Positions 48,990 through 49,010 of a DNA stretch of 49,010 nucleotides are shown here, piece by piece. The notes under the pieces are model-generated. The model had not been told where the DNA came from. It did not search any database and worked only from the letters and a program-made list of their open reading frames with translations. The DNA lies in contig SHWE01000011.1 of the NCBI GenBank assembly GCA_009693985.1, positions 1 to 49,010 of the forward strand. The letters are read 5' to 3'. Each line of letters opens with the position of its first letter. The stretch's first letter is position 1. The stretch comes from Alphaproteobacteria bacterium. Its GTDB lineage: Bacteria; Pseudomonadota; Alphaproteobacteria; Micropepsales; Micropepsaceae. The position numbers and the translations under genes are program-made.

Positions 48990-49010
48990 CTACCGCAGCT
49001 CGGCGGCAAC
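48990..49010 (-). CDS. Possible C-terminal end of a gene entering from beyond the window
   Basis: On the minus strand the last bases read VAAELR followed by TAG (48992-48990), and a terminator-like hairpin comes 27 bp later. This is what the end of a gene would look like, but six codons are too few to identify it. Confidence 0.3.
   Translation of the reverse strand, partial: VAAELR

Overview
The window is GC-rich, densely coding chromosomal DNA that looks alphaproteobacterial. Supporting signs are strong GGAGG-type ribosome binding sites, many Tat and Sec leaders, DUF3297 and GlcG/HbpS-type proteins, IorA/IorB-type molybdenum hydroxylases and a PQQ dehydrogenase with its own haem c domain. 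The genus cannot be fixed from sequence alone; a soil or acidophilic lineage of the Rhizomicrobium/Micropepsaceae kind would fit but is a guess. I saw no insertion sequence, prophage, CRISPR array, tRNA or rRNA.

Layout. Positions 1-4.9 kb hold the end of an ABC-2 permease, the potassium transporter Kup, an RlmI-type rRNA methyltransferase and an NTF2-fold protein. Positions 4.9-9.1 kb (minus) are a tandem array of four related proteins, each with SEL1-like repeats in front of a prolyl-4-hydroxylase-type 2OG-Fe(II) domain. One copy has lost its N-terminus and another is split by a single-base frameshift. Positions 9.2-12.6 kb (plus) encode a GMC flavoenzyme, a four-helix cytochrome b and a Tat/lipobox molybdopterin oxidoreductase. 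From 12.7 to 44.5 kb nearly every protein carries a signal peptide: Abhydrolase_10 and CMD proteins, a GDSL hydrolase, NHL propellers, three SMP-30/gluconolactonase-type propellers, a PQQ dehydrogenase-cytochrome c, a CHRD protein, an IorAB pair, a streptogramin-lyase-like propeller with haem c, two metallo-beta-lactamase-fold hydrolases, a cupin-like protein, an amidase, an amidohydrolase, an exported HpaI-type aldolase and two GlcG/HbpS proteins. Inside this stretch is one 993-residue protein joining a circularly permuted ATP-grasp module to an M32 carboxypeptidase. Positions 44.5-48.9 kb hold a damaged GFA gene joined to an autotransporter remnant, a DUF3297 gene and two ABC-F ATPases, the second being Uup.

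How the genes may work together (inference). The 12.7-44.5 kb block reads as a periplasmic oxidation and hydrolysis system. Alcohols or aldehydes would be oxidised by PQQ and molybdenum enzymes, electrons would pass to haem c domains, and lactones, esters and amides would be opened by SMP-30, metallo-beta-lactamase, GDSL, amidase and amidohydrolase enzymes. An exported aldolase could split C-C bonds. Repeated use of the same families (three SMP-30, two MBL, two NHL, two HbpS) suggests duplicated modules for related substrates. No dedicated outer-membrane receptor or regulator is visible in the block, so the substrate is unknown.

Other structure: three copies (two full, one half) of a roughly 130-bp palindromic repeat, many intrinsic-terminator-like hairpins, and a 567-bp non-coding stretch at 38.9-39.5 kb with nested hairpins that may encode a small RNA.
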